Origin: Arthrobacter sp. ov407
Lineage (GTDB): Bacteria; Actinomycetota; Actinomycetes; Actinomycetales; Micrococcaceae
Direction of reading: 5' to 3'
DNA: 64,000 nt
NCBI RefSeq assembly: GCF_900102895.1
Contig: NZ_FNGD01000016.1
Coordinates: 1-64,000 of the forward strand
Part shown: one piece after another, positions 62,508 through 64,000 of the stretch
Layout: each line of letters starts with the position of its first letter
How positions within the stretch are numbered: the stretch's first letter is position 1
Made by a program: the position numbers and the translations under genes
Notes under the pieces: generated by a model
What the model saw: only the letters and a program-made list of their open reading frames with translations
What the model was told of the DNA's origin: nothing
Databases searched by the model: none

Positions 62508-63908
62508 ATGACCCAGCCCCAACACGGAACACGTTCCCTGGAATCCCTTGGCCGCGTTCACTTCATCGGCATCGGCGGCGTCGGCATGTCCGCCGTTGCC
62601 CGCATCATGGTGGCGCGCGGCGTCCCGGTGAGCGGCTCCGACGCCAAGTCGCTGCCCGTCATGGCGGACCTCGCAGCCGCCGGGGCAAGGATCGCCGTGG
62701 GCTATGGTCCCGGCAACCTCGGCGACGCCCAGACGGTGGTCGCCGGCTCGGCGATCCGGCCCGAGAACCCCGAGCTCGCAGCGGCCCGCGCCGCCGGGCT
62801 CCCGGTGCTGCACCGCTCCGAGGCGCTGGCCGCCACCATGGCGGAGGACACCGTGGTGGCAGTCGCCGGAACGCACGGCAAGTCCACCACGACCTCCATG
62901 ATCACGGTGCTGCTGCAGGGCGCCGGACTGGACCCGTCCTTCGCCATTGGCGCCAACGTCCCGGCGCTCGGGGTCAACGCGGCCCACGGAAGCTCGGGGA
63001 TCTTCGTGGCGGAAGCCGACGAGTCGGACGGCTCCTTCCTGAACTACCGCCCCACGATCGCCGTGGTGACCAACGTCGAGCCGGACCACCTGGACTTCTA
63101 CGGCACCGCAGAGGCCGTCTACGCCTCCTTCGACAGCTTCACGGCCCTGCTCCCCGCGGACGGCGTCCTGGTGGCCTGTGCGGACGACCCCGGGGCCAGG
63201 GCCCTCGCCGAGCGCACCCTGGCCCGCGGCAACACCCGCGTGGTGCTGTACGGGACGGCGGCCGACGCCGCCATCAGGCTGCACGACGCCGAACCGGGCC
63301 GGATGGGTATCTCGACGACGGGGGGCACCTTCGCCGTCGAACTCCAGGTTCCGGGCCGGCACAACGCGCTCAACGCGGCCGCCGCCTTCGCCGTGGCGGT
63401 CGAACTCGGCGTCGCGCCGGACACCGCGGCGGCGGCACTGGCCCACTTCTCCGGGGCCTCGCGCCGGTTCGAGTTCAAGGGCGAAGGGCGCGGCGTCCGC
63501 GTCTACGACGACTACGCCCACCACCCCACCGAAGTCCGGGCCGCCTTGTCCGCGGCACGTGCCGTCGCCGGGGAACACAAGGTGCACGTACTCTTCCAGC
63601 CCCACCTGTTTTCCCGGACCCGCGAATTTGCCCGCGAGTTCGCCGAAGCCCTCAACGCGGCGGACACGGCCCTGGTCCTGGACATCTATCCTGCCCGCGA
63701 AGATCCCATTCCCGGCGTTACCAGCGAGCTGATCGCCGAGCACCTCGGTTCCGGCGGCCGCCTCGTCGGACCCGGCGGGGCGGCTGTGCAGGCACTGCTC
63801 GCGGCCGCCGGGCCCGGGGACATCGTGCTGACCGCCGGCGCAGGCGACGTCACGGCCTACGGGCCGCTGGTTGTCGACGCCCTCACGGCCGGGGCCGCCG
63901 GTGCCTAG
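62508..63908 (+). CDS. murC: UDP-MurNAc:L-alanine ligase
   Basis: A 466-residue Mur ligase. HFIGIGGVGMSAVARIM, ATP loop VAGTHGKSTTTSMITVLL, EADESDGSFLNY, NVEPDHLDFYG and YDDYAHHPTEVRAAL. Adds L-Ala to UDP-MurNAc, the first peptide step. ATG chosen at 62508, four bases after murG. Ends 8 bp into ftsQ. Confidence 0.96.
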   Translation: MTQPQHGTRSLESLGRVHFIGIGGVGMSAVARIMVARGVPVSGSDAKSLPVMADLAAAGARIAVGYGPGNLGDAQTVVAGSAIRPENPELAAARAAGLPVLHRSEALAATMAEDTVVAVAGTHGKSTTTSMITVLLQGAGLDPSFAIGANVPALGVNAAHGSSGIFVAEADESDGSFLNYRPTIAVVTNVEPDHLDFYGTAEAVYASFDSFTALLPADGVLVACADDPGARALAERTLARGNTRVVLYGTAADAAIRLHDAEPGRMGISTTGGTFAVELQVPGRHNALNAAAAFAVAVELGVAPDTAAAALAHFSGASRRFEFKGEGRGVRVYDDYAHHPTEVRAALSAARAVAGEHKVHVLFQPHLFSRTREFAREFAEALNAADTALVLDIYPAREDPIPGVTSELIAEHLGSGGRLVGPGGAAVQALLAAAGPGDIVLTAGAGDVTAYGPLVVDALTAGAAGA

Positions 63909-64000
63909 CACCAGGCGGCCCACCTACCGGGGCGGATCCAACGCCTCCGGAACCGGCTCCCGGCCGCCCGGCGGAACGGGCACCGATGTCATTTCGGCGT
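63901..64000 (+). CDS. ftsQ: cell division protein FtsQ (5' part only)
   Basis: GTG at 63901 inside the end of murC opens a frame to the window edge (33 codons). The visible part is a basic, Gly/Ser/Pro/Arg-rich cytoplasmic head typical of actinobacterial FtsQ; the membrane helix and POTRA domain would lie beyond. Called mainly from its place after murC. Confidence 0.7.
   Translation, partial: MPSTRRPTYRGGSNASGTGSRPPGGTGTDVISA

Overview
The window is chromosomal DNA of a high-GC actinobacterium. The closest fit is Arthrobacter or Pseudarthrobacter, or a relative in the Micrococcaceae. This rests on gene content and order: an actinobacterial mraZ-to-ftsQ cell-wall cluster, a gcvH-garA-ftsR-type cluster, an aroG/pknL/Rv2175c-type neighbourhood, many GTG starts and 1-8 bp overlaps between genes. 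The MurE substrate loop lacks the diaminopimelate motif DNPR, which fits the lysine-type wall of that family. No database was searched, so the genus is an inference. No insertion sequence, prophage, CRISPR array or toxin-antitoxin pair was seen. Most of the window is conserved core chromosome, and I did not find an undescribed multi-gene system that I could defend.

Layout. 1-4.1 kb is a small accessory stretch: the tail of an unknown gene, an unknown 288-residue protein, an ECF-like sigma factor with a membrane partner, a Nudix hydrolase and a membrane-anchored exported protein. 4.2-14.5 kb handles organic acids: a GntR regulator with prpD, prpB and prpC on the minus strand, prpE facing away from them, then a CitA/DcuS-type two-component system and a DctA-type transporter. 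14.8-22.9 kb is a run of plus-strand genes (parA, scpA, scpB, rluB-type, tyrA, cmk, plsC, der) ending near a tRNA-Pro(GGG). 23.2-28.2 kb holds an adenylate-kinase-like gene, a Fpg/Nei glycosylase, and the gcvH-garA-merR-BFN-merR cluster. 28.3-39.6 kb holds a second ParA-like gene, pyruvate carboxylase, an acyl-CoA synthetase, a ROK glucokinase, two adjacent related alpha/beta hydrolases and a second acyltransferase. 39.7-48.6 kb is the aroG-pknL neighbourhood with a LysM/lytic-transglycosylase gene, an Rv2175c-type DNA-binding protein, a polyprenyl diphosphate synthase, a lipoprotein and dinB. 48.9 kb to the end is the division and cell-wall cluster (DUF3040, mraZ, rsmH, ftsL, ftsI, murE, murF, mraY, murD, ftsW, murG, murC, start of ftsQ).

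How the genes work together. The prp genes activate propionate and run the methylcitrate cycle; two TGTATACA palindromes between the regulator and prpE are likely operators. The sensor kinase, response regulator and DctA probably sense and import C4-dicarboxylates, and a CRP-like site lies in front of dctA. GarA/OdhI-type FHA proteins and PknL-type kinases connect Ser/Thr phosphorylation to central metabolism and the wall. The mra/mur/fts cluster builds lipid II and the septal wall; its control signals are unusually readable, with three 10-bp-spaced MraZ-type boxes on the promoter and a large nested hairpin in the rsmH leader.

Most interesting non-coding signals: the mraZ boxes (49575-49609), the rsmH leader (50123-50238), four 12-bp direct repeats between ftsI and murE (53894-53953), three tandem 17-bp repeats at 36225-36275, and the prp operators.
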